Assembly: GCA_028291285.1 (NCBI GenBank)
Contig: JAQGIJ010000598.1
Span: 1 to 15,996, forward strand
Origin: Phenylobacterium sp.
GTDB lineage: Bacteria > Pseudomonadota > Alphaproteobacteria > Caulobacterales > Caulobacteraceae
Direction: 5' to 3'
DNA length: 15,996 nucleotides
The position numbers and the translations under genes are program-made. Numbering within the stretch: position 1 is the stretch's first letter; each line of letters begins with the position of its first letter. Positions 1 through 4,783 of this stretch are shown in pieces. The notes beneath the pieces were generated by a model, which made no database searches, had not been told where the DNA came from, and worked only from the letters and a program-made list of their open reading frames with translations.

Positions 1-345
1 GTGGAGGCGCGCGACAACAAGCGCCCCCAACTGTCCGACCTGCGGGAATCCGGCTCGATCGAGCAGGACGCGGACATGGTGATGTTCATCTACCGCGAGG
101 AATACTACCTCAAGCGGGCCGAGCCGAAGCCGAACAGCGCCGCCTACGAGGCCTGGGCCGCCCAACTCTCCGAGTGCCAGGGGCAGGCCGAGATCATCCT
201 CGGCAAGCAGCGCCACGGCCCGATCGGCACCATCCACCTCGCCTTCAACGAAGACCTGACGAAGTTCAGCAACCTCGCGCGCGATGGCTACCGCGGCGGC
301 GGCGGCGACTTCGGCCAGGCCCGCAACCCATCCGGTGACCAGTGA
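1..345 (+). CDS. dnaB: Replicative DNA helicase DnaB, C-terminal end (partial)
   Basis: This is the last 114 residues of a hexameric 5'-3' replicative helicase, cut by the window edge; the GTG at position 1 is an internal valine codon, not a start. The stretch [19 protein letters not shown] is the hallmark of the RecA-like C-terminal domain of DnaB. It is followed by [12 protein letters not shown], an insert of about 25 residues, and then [15 protein letters not shown], which includes the conserved KxRxG segment of this family. The insert between REEYYL and the KQRHG motif is a feature I associate with alphaproteobacterial DnaB, so the gene may derive from a host copy. The stop codon overlaps the next ATG (TGATG), suggesting coupling to the downstream replication gene. 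The glycine-rich tail (YRGGGGDFG) is probably disordered. Identity is nearly certain; whether the copy is full length cannot be seen. Confidence 0.93.
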   Translation: MEARDNKRPQLSDLRESGSIEQDADMVMFIYREEYYLKRAEPKPNSAAYEAWAAQLSECQGQAEIILGKQRHGPIGTIHLAFNEDLTKFSNLARDGYRGGGGDFGQARNPSGDQ

Positions 346-1505
346 TGTCAGCGCCGCTCACGCCGCCCGACTGCGATCTCCAGGACTATCCCTTCATGCC
401 GCTCCACGTCGCCCGCCTGCGCGACAGCGATCTGGCGGCCGAGGAGGATCCCGAGGCCTGCTGGTATGCGGTGCTCCTCTGGGCGGCTTCCTGGCACCAG
501 CTGCCCGCCGCGTCCCTGCCGGACAATGACGCGGTGCTCACGAAGCTGATCGGCCTTGGCCGCGACCTAAAGACCTTCCGCAAGCACAAGGCCGGCGCCC
601 TCCGCGGGTTCGTGCTTTGCGACGATGGGCGCCTCTACCATCCCATCGTTGCGGAACAGGCCCTCGCGGGCTGGCGCGGCAAGCTGGAGCAGCGCTGGCG
701 GACTGAGTGCGCGAAGATCAAGAAGCGCAACCAGCGCGACGACACCAAGATCCCGCTCCCCACCTTCGCCGAGTTCATGGCGACCCTTCCTGAGACATCC
801 CGTCTCCTGATTGTCCCTGGGGACATTGAGATCCGTCCCGAGGGACAGGCCGCCACGTCCCCAGGGACAGAGGGGTCGTGTCCCCAGGGAAATGGCATCC
901 AAGAGAAAGGGAAAGGGACAGGGACAGGGACAGGGACAGGGAATCTATTTGAGGATGCTGACGCATCCCCTGTCGGCGGCGGGCCGACCGACCCGGTCCG
1001 AGAGGCGTTCGAGGCCTACAACTCGATGGCGGGGCGACTAGGCCTGCCCATCGCCAAGACCCTCGACAAGTCGCGGCGCGGGGCCATCGCTGGCCGCCTG
1101 AAGGACGGTGGCCCCGAAGCATGGGGCGCAGCCCTCGACGCCGTCTCCCGCAGCGATCACTGCCGCGGCGTGAACGACCGCGGCTGGAAGGCAGATCTCG
1201 ACTTCGTCTGCCAGCCCAAGTCCTGGCGGCGCCTGTTGGAGGGCTCCTATGGCGGCGCGGAGATCCCTGCGCAGTCGTCGGCGGCGCCGGTCGCTTGGGG
1301 CGGACCGGCCGACGTGCTCGCGGCGATCACGGGCCACCAGCCGGTCGACTGGGCCGTCTTCCACCTCTCGAAATGCCGCTGGGATGCCGAGACGCGAACT
1401 CTGACCGGTCCGGTCGCCAGCGTGCTCATGCTCAAGCAGGAAGCGGGCTCTTCGCTCGCAGGCATCGGTGTGAAGATCGCGGCTGAGGACGGGCGCGCCG
1501 CATGA
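345..1505 (+). CDS. DUF1376-type phage replication protein
   Basis: I chose ATG 345, which overlaps the dnaB stop as TGATG; a GTG at 342 is an alternative. The product is 386 aa. Residues about 5-130 (LTPPDCDLQDYPFMPLHVARLRDSD, broken here as a family signature, through ACWYAVLLWAASWHQ, ALRGFV, GRLYHP and RWRTECAKIKKRN) match the DUF1376 domain found in phage and prophage replication modules. A low-complexity linker (about 150-210) contains Gly-Thr repeats. Residues about 215-305 (VREAFEAYN, CRGVNDRGWKADLDFVCQPKSWRRLLEG) resemble the C-terminal domain seen in many lambda O-like or primosomal phage proteins. The last 70 residues form a further small domain I do not recognise. By position next to dnaB it probably binds the origin or loads the helicase; that is inference. 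The linker DNA holds an iteron-like array described separately. Confidence 0.82.
   Translation: MSAPLTPPDCDLQDYPFMPLHVARLRDSDLAAEEDPEACWYAVLLWAASWHQLPAASLPDNDAVLTKLIGLGRDLKTFRKHKAGALRGFVLCDDGRLYHPIVAEQALAGWRGKLEQRWRTECAKIKKRNQRDDTKIPLPTFAEFMATLPETSRLLIVPGDIEIRPEGQAATSPGTEGSCPQGNGIQEKGKGTGTGTGTGNLFEDADASPVGGGPTDPVREAFEAYNSMAGRLGLPIAKTLDKSRRGAIAGRLKDGGPEAWGAALDAVSRSDHCRGVNDRGWKADLDFVCQPKSWRRLLEGSYGGAEIPAQSSAAPVAWGGPADVLAAITGHQPVDWAVFHLSKCRWDAETRTLTGPVASVLMLKQEAGSSLAGIGVKIAAEDGRAA
792..806. repeat. Short inverted repeat beside the iteron array
   Basis: GAGAC-ATCCC-GTCTC is a perfect 5-bp inverted repeat with a 5-nt centre, starting 21 bp before the first GTCCC-N2-GGGAC motif, nearly in register with the array. 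It may be a diverged extra binding site or chance. Confidence 0.4.
813..891. repeat. Four iteron-like palindromes, candidate phage replication origin
   Basis: Four 12-bp near-palindromes lie at 813-824 (GTCCCTGGGGAC), 835-846 (GTCCCGAGGGAC), 857-868 (GTCCCCAGGGAC) and 880-891 (GTCCCCAGGGAA). Start-to-start distances are 22, 22 and 23 bp, about two helical turns, so all sites face one side of the DNA. The motifs begin at codon positions 1, 2, 3 and 2 of the host gene and encode different peptides (VPGD, RPEG, SPG, CPQG), so the repetition is not a protein repeat. Lambda ori has four iterons with a TCCC...GGGA dyad inside gene O, followed by a purine-rich strand. The same plan is seen here. Function as an origin is inferred. 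Confidence 0.68.
909..942 (+). repeat. GGGACA tandem repeat, purine-rich, potential G-quadruplex
   Basis: Six GGG runs at 909, 915, 921, 927, 933 and 939 are separated by 3-nt loops (AAA, then ACA four times). This makes a GGGAAA unit, four GGGACA units and a final GGGA, encoding Gly-Lys and Gly-Thr dipeptides. The plus strand is almost pure purine from 901 apart from the repeat's C residues. Six runs with short equal loops are a textbook candidate for a parallel quadruplex and also a slippage-prone hexanucleotide tract; slippage would keep the reading frame. It follows the iteron array by 17 bp. Confidence 0.85.
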
Positions 1506-1705
1506 CCGACGACCTCGACGAATCCGCCATCGACGCCATCGAGCGCCTGCTGCGCCCCCTGAACCGCGGCCAGAAGCCCTCTGCGCTCAAGGCCCTGATG
1601 CGGCTCTCGGGCAACGCCCTTGCAGCGCTGACACACCACCAGGAGGCCGCGTCGGAGCACACGCGGCTTGGCCACCAGCATTTCGTGAGGGGAGCGCGGA
1701 GATGA
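1502..1705 (+). CDS. Hypothetical protein, 67 aa
   Basis: I do not recognise this protein. The start ATG overlaps the stop of the DUF1376 gene (ATGA), and its own stop overlaps the next start in the same way, which supports it being a real gene in a coupled operon. The N-terminal 45 residues are acidic and then leucine- and alanine-rich (DESAIDAIERLLRPLN, LKALMRLSGNALAAL), consistent with two or three short helices. The C-terminus is rich in histidine and arginine. There is no signal peptide, membrane segment or cysteine pair. It lies among replication genes and could be an accessory or regulatory factor, but the sequence gives no function. Confidence 0.6.
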   Translation: MTDDLDESAIDAIERLLRPLNRGQKPSALKALMRLSGNALAALTHHQEAASEHTRLGHQHFVRGARR

Positions 1706-2151
1706 GCGAGCGCCTGACCCACGGGCGCGTCGAGTTCGCTGAGGCCGCGGCCTTCGTGAGCCAGCACCATCGCCATCACACACCCCCCGTCGGCCACCTG
1801 TTCAGCATCGGCGCCTTCGCTGGAGATCAACTCTGCGGCGTCGCCATCGTTGGCCGGCCGGTCTCGCGGGGGCGCGACGATGGGCTTACCGCCGAGCTCA
1901 CCCGGCTTTGCACGGACGGCACCAGGAACGCGGCCTCGTTCCTCCTGGGCCGAGCCGCCAAGGCCGCGCTCGCGCTCGGCTATCGACGGATCGGGACCTA
2001 CACGCTCGGCAGCGAGACCGGAGCAAGTCTGCGCGCCGCCGGCTGGCGCGTCGTTGCCGAAGTGAAAGGCCGGAGCTGGGACACGCCAGGCCGCCGCCGC
2101 ACCGACAAACACCCGACCGAGGACAAGCTTCTGTGGGAGCCCGCGCAGTGA
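1702..2151 (+). CDS. XF1762 family phage protein
   Basis: This 149-aa protein matches the XF1762 family of small phage and prophage proteins. The family signatures visible are FVSQHHRHHTPPVGHLFSIG (residues about 18-37), GVAIVGRPVSR (about 46-56), LTRLCTDGTRNAASFL (about 64-79), ALGYRRIGTYTLGSETG (about 93-109) and SLRAAGWR. The layout of strands and helices and the GYRRIGTYTL...AAGW pattern recall GNAT acetyltransferases, so an acyltransferase-like fold is plausible; no substrate is known to me. The histidine cluster QHHRHH is conserved in the family and may bind a metal or ligand, which is inference. It starts and ends with 4-bp overlaps (ATGA before, GTGA after), so it is embedded in the early operon. 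Confidence 0.82.
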   Translation: MSERLTHGRVEFAEAAAFVSQHHRHHTPPVGHLFSIGAFAGDQLCGVAIVGRPVSRGRDDGLTAELTRLCTDGTRNAASFLLGRAAKAALALGYRRIGTYTLGSETGASLRAAGWRVVAEVKGRSWDTPGRRRTDKHPTEDKLLWEPAQ

Positions 2152-2399
2152 CCAAACCCGCCACCCACCTCCACGACGCCGAGCCCGCCGCCTGGCGCGG
2201 CGAGAAGCGGCCGGAGCCGACACCGGAGCAGACCAAGCTGTTCCGCGCCTGCGCCGCGCTCAGCGCCGCCCAGGAGGCGGTTCGGACCCACGACGGCGCC
2301 CGCAGCGGCCCGGCGTGGGCGCGCAAGACCGAGGCTTTCCGCGAGGCCTGGGACCAGTTCAATGCCGTGTTCAGGGCGATCAAGGGGGAGGAGGGATGA
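2148..2399 (+). CDS. Hypothetical phage protein, 83 aa, GTG start
   Basis: The frame is open much further upstream, but the upstream part overlaps the XF1762 gene and has an arginine-rich shadow composition. The GTG at 2148 overlaps the previous stop (GTGA), fits the pattern of the operon, and gives 83 aa with normal composition. The protein begins with a polar, proline-containing segment (THLHDAEPAAWRGEKRPEPTPEQ), followed by two predicted helices (TKLFRACAALSAAQEAVRTH and KTEAFREAWDQFNAVFRAI). There is no recognisable domain or motif. Its stop overlaps the next ATG. It is likely a small early phage protein of unknown role. Confidence 0.6.
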   Translation: MTKPATHLHDAEPAAWRGEKRPEPTPEQTKLFRACAALSAAQEAVRTHDGARSGPAWARKTEAFREAWDQFNAVFRAIKGEEG

Positions 2400-2710
2400 A
2401 GTTCCGCAAGAAGCCCGTCGTCATCGACGCCGTGCAGTGGACCGGCAAGAACACGTTCGAGGCCGTGACGTTCATAGAGGGCGCGAGGCCGGACATTCGC
2501 CACCCGATGGCCCTGGAAGCCTGGGACGCCTACTGCGAGGACGCCGAGCGCAACGGACTGAAAATCCGCACCCTGGAGGACGGTCCGAACGGCGAGGCGA
2601 AGCACGTCGCGAGCCCCGGCGACTGGATCATCCGCGGCGTCCAGGGCGAGTTCTACCCCTGCAAGCCTGACATCTTCGCGCAGACCTACGAGCCGGCGGA
2701 GGGCGCATGA
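2396..2710 (+). CDS. Small conserved phage protein (KFRKKPVVIDAVQW family)
   Basis: The ATG at 2396 overlaps the upstream stop (ATGA) and gives 104 aa. The N-terminus KFRKKPVVIDAVQWTG and the C-terminus SPGDWIIRGVQGEFYPCKPDIFAQTYE are the two ends of a very common small phage protein that usually has a variable middle section. Here the middle (about residues 20-70) contains an acidic helix and the sequence LKIRTLEDGPNGEAKHVA, which forms the strand before the SPGDW turn. The biochemical function of the family is unknown to me; it is typically found among early or accessory phage genes. Its stop overlaps the start of the NusG-like gene. Confidence 0.85.
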   Translation: MKFRKKPVVIDAVQWTGKNTFEAVTFIEGARPDIRHPMALEAWDAYCEDAERNGLKIRTLEDGPNGEAKHVASPGDWIIRGVQGEFYPCKPDIFAQTYEPAEGA

Positions 2711-3471
2711 GCATCCACCACCCCACCGTGATGCACTTCGGGCCCGCCAGGATCATCTCCCCCGACGGCTCTGACGCGATCCCGGCCGACCTCTGGCCGG
2801 AGCTGGAGTTGCTGATGCTGGCGGAGCCGGAACCGGGGGAGCTGAAGGCCTGGGAACGGCGGCTCGAGGATCGGCTCGGCGTCACCCAACAGCACCGCCG
2901 CGCCATCAACCGCGAGCCCGACAGCACCGCCCCGCCCTGGAACATCCTCTGCGTCTCGCCGCGGATGGAGCGGAAGGTCGAGGAGACGCTGCGGGACGCC
3001 GGACTGCAGGTCTATGTGCCGGTCGAGACCTATCGCCGGCCGCGGAGCTGGAAGAACCTGACTCGGCCGCTGATGCCCGGCTACCTCTTCGCCCAGCTCG
3101 CGGATGATCGGTCCCTCGACATTGCACGCGCGAATCACGCTGTCCGCCGGGTGATGTGCCAGGAAGGCCGCCCCGTCCGCGTCGACGCCATCGTCATCGG
3201 CTCGATCATCCTGGCGGAAGCGTGCGGCGAGTTCGACCAGACGTGGAACGCGCCCGCCCCCCTGAAGGACAAAAGCCGGGGGCGGCGGCCGACGAAATCG
3301 GTCTGGCGGAAGGGGCAGCGCGTGCGCGTGGTCGGCGGCCCGTTCGCAGGCTTCCTCGCCGAGATCGTCAAGGCGGACAGGGCCGACCGGATCGAGACCT
3401 TCGTCACGATCTTTGGCCGGGTGACCCCTGTCGAGCTGCACGAGGACATGCTGGAGGAGGGCGACGGCTGA
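2707..3471 (+). CDS. Phage-encoded NusG paralog (transcription elongation/antitermination factor)
   Basis: This 254-aa protein has the two domains of NusG. The NGN domain spans about residues 78-150, with WNILCVSPRMERKVEETL, a strand VYVPVETYR and RPLMPGYLFAQL, which is the RNA-polymerase-binding core of the family. A basic linker (about 186-202, DKSRGRRPTKSVWRKG) leads to the KOW domain at about 203-250, with the canonical GQRVRVVGGPFAGFLAEIV. Residues 1-75 are an extra acidic, partly helical N-terminal segment absent from ordinary bacterial NusG. It is last in the coupled early operon and precedes the region leading to the late genes. Specialised NusG paralogs (RfaH, LoaP and others) promote read-through of particular long operons, so this one may act on the phage late operon; that is inference. 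The start overlaps the preceding stop (ATGA). Confidence 0.86.
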   Translation: MSIHHPTVMHFGPARIISPDGSDAIPADLWPELELLMLAEPEPGELKAWERRLEDRLGVTQQHRRAINREPDSTAPPWNILCVSPRMERKVEETLRDAGLQVYVPVETYRRPRSWKNLTRPLMPGYLFAQLADDRSLDIARANHAVRRVMCQEGRPVRVDAIVIGSIILAEACGEFDQTWNAPAPLKDKSRGRRPTKSVWRKGQRVRVVGGPFAGFLAEIVKADRADRIETFVTIFGRVTPVELHEDMLEEGDG

Positions 3472-3491
3472 CGCAAAGCGTGGCCGTAAAC

Positions 3492-3520
3492 TTGACATTA
3501 ACCTGTCTGGCCGCAATCCT
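3492..3520 (+). promoter_or_regulatory. Possible promoter with TTGACA -35 box
   Basis: TTGACA at 3492-3497 is a perfect sigma-70 -35 hexamer. At 16-18 bp spacing the -10 candidates (AATCCT, ATCCTC) are poor, and the looser GCAATC at 3513-3518 only weakly resembles the alphaproteobacterial -10. It could drive the small genes from 3674 onward. Confidence 0.3.
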
Positions 3521-3533
3521 CCGAACTGCATAG

Positions 3534-3547
3534 CCTGCTTCGGCAGG
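3534..3547 (+). other. UUCG tetraloop hairpin in leader region
   Basis: CCTGC-TTCG-GCAGG forms a 5-bp stem closed by C-G around a UUCG loop, the exceptionally stable cUUCGg tetraloop. No U-tract follows (the next bases are AAGAGTGG), so it is not a standard terminator. In an RNA started at the TTGACA promoter it would lie near the 5' end. Confidence 0.5.
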
Positions 3548-3673
3548 AAGAGTGGCGGAACTGCGCGGCTCCCAGGAGCGACTGACGCGACCGCCCGAGG
3601 CCCGCGAAAACGTCGCGGCGACCTCCCACTGCCATAGCCATGCCTGAGCAATCCGACCTCTCGGAGCAAGCCC

Positions 3674-3781
3674 ATGCGCCCATCCGAACCCCAGTGGCGC
3701 GTCGACGTCTGCCTCTCCGCCGCTGTCGTCGCCACCATCCTCGTGATCGGCCTGTTCGCCCGCCTGGCTCCGGTGGACTGA
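3674..3781 (+). CDS. 35-aa single-pass membrane microprotein
   Basis: ATG 3674 is preceded at 8 nt by GGAG (3662-3665) and opens a 35-codon frame ending in TGA at 3779-3781, two bases before the next ATG. Residues 1-11 are polar (MRPSEPQWRVD). Residues 12-29 are continuously hydrophobic (VCLSAAVVATILVIGLFA), then comes RLAPVD. This is a clean single transmembrane helix with very short tails. There is no cleavage motif or lipobox, so it is not a signal peptide for a longer protein. The ribosome site, the tight spacing to the next gene and the non-random composition support it. Possible roles are a small inner-membrane regulator, a superinfection-exclusion peptide or a lysis helper; the sequence does not decide between them. 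Confidence 0.55.
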   Translation: MRPSEPQWRVDVCLSAAVVATILVIGLFARLAPVD

Positions 3782-3783
3782 CG

Positions 3784-4047
3784 ATGTCGGCCGGCTATCT
3801 CAGCACCTGCTGCGGCGCCGAGGTGGACTGCGACGGATTCGGGACGATCATCTGCGCCAAGTGCGGCGACTACACCGTCGCCCGTCGCGTGGTGAAGCGG
3901 GACCTGATCGAGTGGCTGTTCAAGCCTGAAACCGGGCCCAGACCCAAGGGTGAGGCGGTGTTCATCCGGCGGGGAAGGTCGATCGCGCTGGAGCAGCCCG
4001 GCGCGGTGCGCGGCAAGCCGGACGGGTGGAGTTGGGGCGGGGCTTAG
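3784..4047 (+). CDS. Small Cys-rich (zinc-ribbon-like) protein, 87 aa
   Basis: I chose ATG 3784, with GGTGGA at 3772-3777 and two bases after the microprotein stop. The frame is open further upstream, but that part overlaps the microprotein and is arginine-rich nonsense. Residues 5-30 carry the pattern YLSTCCGAEVDCDGFGTIICAKCGDY, split here as YLSTCCGAEVDCDGF then GTIICAKCGDY. Cys 9/10 (and 16) with Cys 24 and 27 would form a zinc knuckle pair. The rest of the protein is basic, with VARRVVKRDLIEWLF and a glycine- and arginine-rich tail. Small CCGA...CxxCG proteins are common in phage accessory regions; their role is unknown. Zinc binding is inferred from the cysteine spacing. Confidence 0.65.
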   Translation: MSAGYLSTCCGAEVDCDGFGTIICAKCGDYTVARRVVKRDLIEWLFKPETGPRPKGEAVFIRRGRSIALEQPGAVRGKPDGWSWGGA

Positions 4048-4054
4048 GGTAGGA

Positions 4055-4342
4055 ATGGCGATGGCAGCAATTCTTCCTCCAGGGCACCACTCCGAGGTTG
4101 TGCTTTGGGTCCCGGGGCCGAAGGATGCTCTCGCTGCATGCCAAGCGCAGTCAGCCGCGAAAAACGGCATGGTCGCGCGCGTGTTTATTGGCGGTGACGG
4201 CTCGTTCCTGATCGAATGCACTACAACACCGGATGGTCCGCTTCGCGTTGACGAAAAGCCGCCCAAGGCATTCATGATTTGTAGGTCGCGCTGGAAGTTC
4301 GAGCCTACCGACCAGCGGCCATTCTGCCGCCTGGCGAAATAG
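4055..4342 (+). CDS. Hypothetical protein, about 95 aa, lower-GC gene
   Basis: Two in-frame ATGs (4055 and 4061) follow the AGGA at 4051-4054; the second has the better spacing and would give 93 aa. The frame is open back into the previous gene, but that part looks like a shadow. The protein (HHSEVVLWVPGPKDALAAC, NGMVARVFIGGDGSFLIEC, then MICRSRWKFEPTDQRPFC) has alternating strands and one helix and could be a small alpha/beta domain, but I recognise no family. Codon third positions carry far more A and T than neighbouring genes, suggesting recent acquisition. It ends 7 bp before the convergent regulator gene, and I see no terminator between them. Confidence 0.55.
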   Translation: MAMAAILPPGHHSEVVLWVPGPKDALAACQAQSAAKNGMVARVFIGGDGSFLIECTTTPDGPLRVDEKPPKAFMICRSRWKFEPTDQRPFCRLAK

Positions 4343-4349
4343 CCGGGGC

Positions 4350-4661
4350 CTAGCGCTTCCCGGTCTTCTGGATCGGTCCGCGGCGCACGTCGCCGCCGAA
4401 CGCCACCTTGATCGCCAGCTTCTCGGGATTTGCCGCCGGCGCGGCTGCAGCAGCCTTAGGGGCCGGCTTCGCCGCCTTCATGACTTGCTCCGGCGTCGCG
4501 CCCGTGTCCGCCGCCTTCTCGCCCAGCCTGTAGGCTCGCGTCAGAACGGCGACCAACTCGGCGTTGACCGCCAGGCCCTTCGCCGCAGCCTCCCCCTTGA
4601 TGTGCTCCAGGAGCCACGACGGCAGGCGGACACTGAGCGGCGGGTTCTTCGGCTGAGACAT
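4350..4661 (-). CDS. Ribbon-helix-helix (Arc/CopG-like) DNA-binding protein
   Basis: This is the only minus-strand gene in the middle region, 103 aa. Residues 9-44 fit the ribbon-helix-helix fold: strand LSVRLP, helix A about 15-28 (SWLLEHIKGEAAAK), then G and helix B about 32-44 (VNAELVAVLTRAY). Such proteins dimerise and place the strand in the major groove. A linker rich in alanine, proline and lysine (about 66-83) leads to a basic tail (VRRGPIQKTGKR). It reads away from the terminase genes. A strong dyad operator lies just upstream of its start, which suggests autoregulation. No Shine-Dalgarno sequence is visible before the ATG, so translation may be leaderless or weak. It is probably a phage transcriptional regulator; an antitoxin is possible but no toxin gene is adjacent. 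Confidence 0.8.
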   Translation of the reverse strand: MSQPKNPPLSVRLPSWLLEHIKGEAAAKGLAVNAELVAVLTRAYRLGEKAADTGATPEQVMKAAKPAPKAAAAAPAANPEKLAIKVAFGGDVRRGPIQKTGKR

Positions 4662-4664
4662 GCC

Positions 4665-4692
4665 GGATGTATTACACCGCTGTAGTACATCC
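4665..4692. promoter_or_regulatory. 28-bp operator-like dyad upstream of the RHH gene
   Basis: The left arm GGATGTATTACA and right arm TGTAGTACATCC flank CCGC, with 11 of 12 bases complementary. Each arm also contains its own palindrome, TGTA-T-TACA (4668-4676) and TGTA-G-TACA (4681-4689), with centres 13 bp apart. Two tandem palindromic half-sites are typical of dimer-of-dimer binding by ribbon-helix-helix proteins. A TAATAC on the minus strand inside the site could be a -10 box, putting the transcript start at or next to the ATG. The site could also affect the divergent terminase operon. Confidence 0.7.
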
Positions 4693-4712
4693 CGCCACCC
4701 CTTCGTCCGACC

Positions 4713-4729
4713 GGAGCGCTGAACGCTCC
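4713..4729. repeat. Inverted repeat between the RHH operator and terminase
   Basis: GGAGCG-CTGAA-CGCTCC is a perfect 6-bp inverted repeat with a 5-nt loop, 55 bp before the terminase small subunit start. There is no T-run. It could be a leader hairpin, a regulator site or part of a packaging recognition region. Confidence 0.4.
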
Positions 4730-4783
4730 CCCATACAGTGACCCGCAGCCGACATCCGGACTGGGCGAAACCTACGAGGCCCC

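Larger units (their letters stand above)
3472..3673. other. Intergenic region at the end of the early operon
   Basis: These 202 bp hold no convincing reading frame. They contain a TTGACA box, a UUCG-capped hairpin (both listed separately), a GCTCC-CA-GGAGC dyad at 3568-3579 and a CGCGA-AAACG-TCGCG inverted repeat at 3603-3617. None is followed by a T-run, so no intrinsic terminator is evident. The density of dyads suggests regulatory DNA or a structured leader. Confidence 0.5.

Noticed and set aside
3534..3547. Intrinsic terminator after the NusG gene
   Set aside because: Stem is only 5 bp and no T-run follows.
2686..4275. Minus-strand open frame of more than 500 codons under the NusG gene and small-gene cluster
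   Set aside because: Arg/Pro-rich translation without motifs; opposite strand encodes NGN and KOW domains and a zinc-ribbon-like protein.
4343..4349. Bidirectional terminator between the convergent genes at 4342 and 4350
   Set aside because: Only 7 bp separate the stops and no stable hairpin with T-runs is visible nearby.
4350..4661. Antitoxin of a toxin-antitoxin pair
   Set aside because: The RHH fold fits an antitoxin, but no toxin-like gene is adjacent in the same direction; a phage regulator is simpler.
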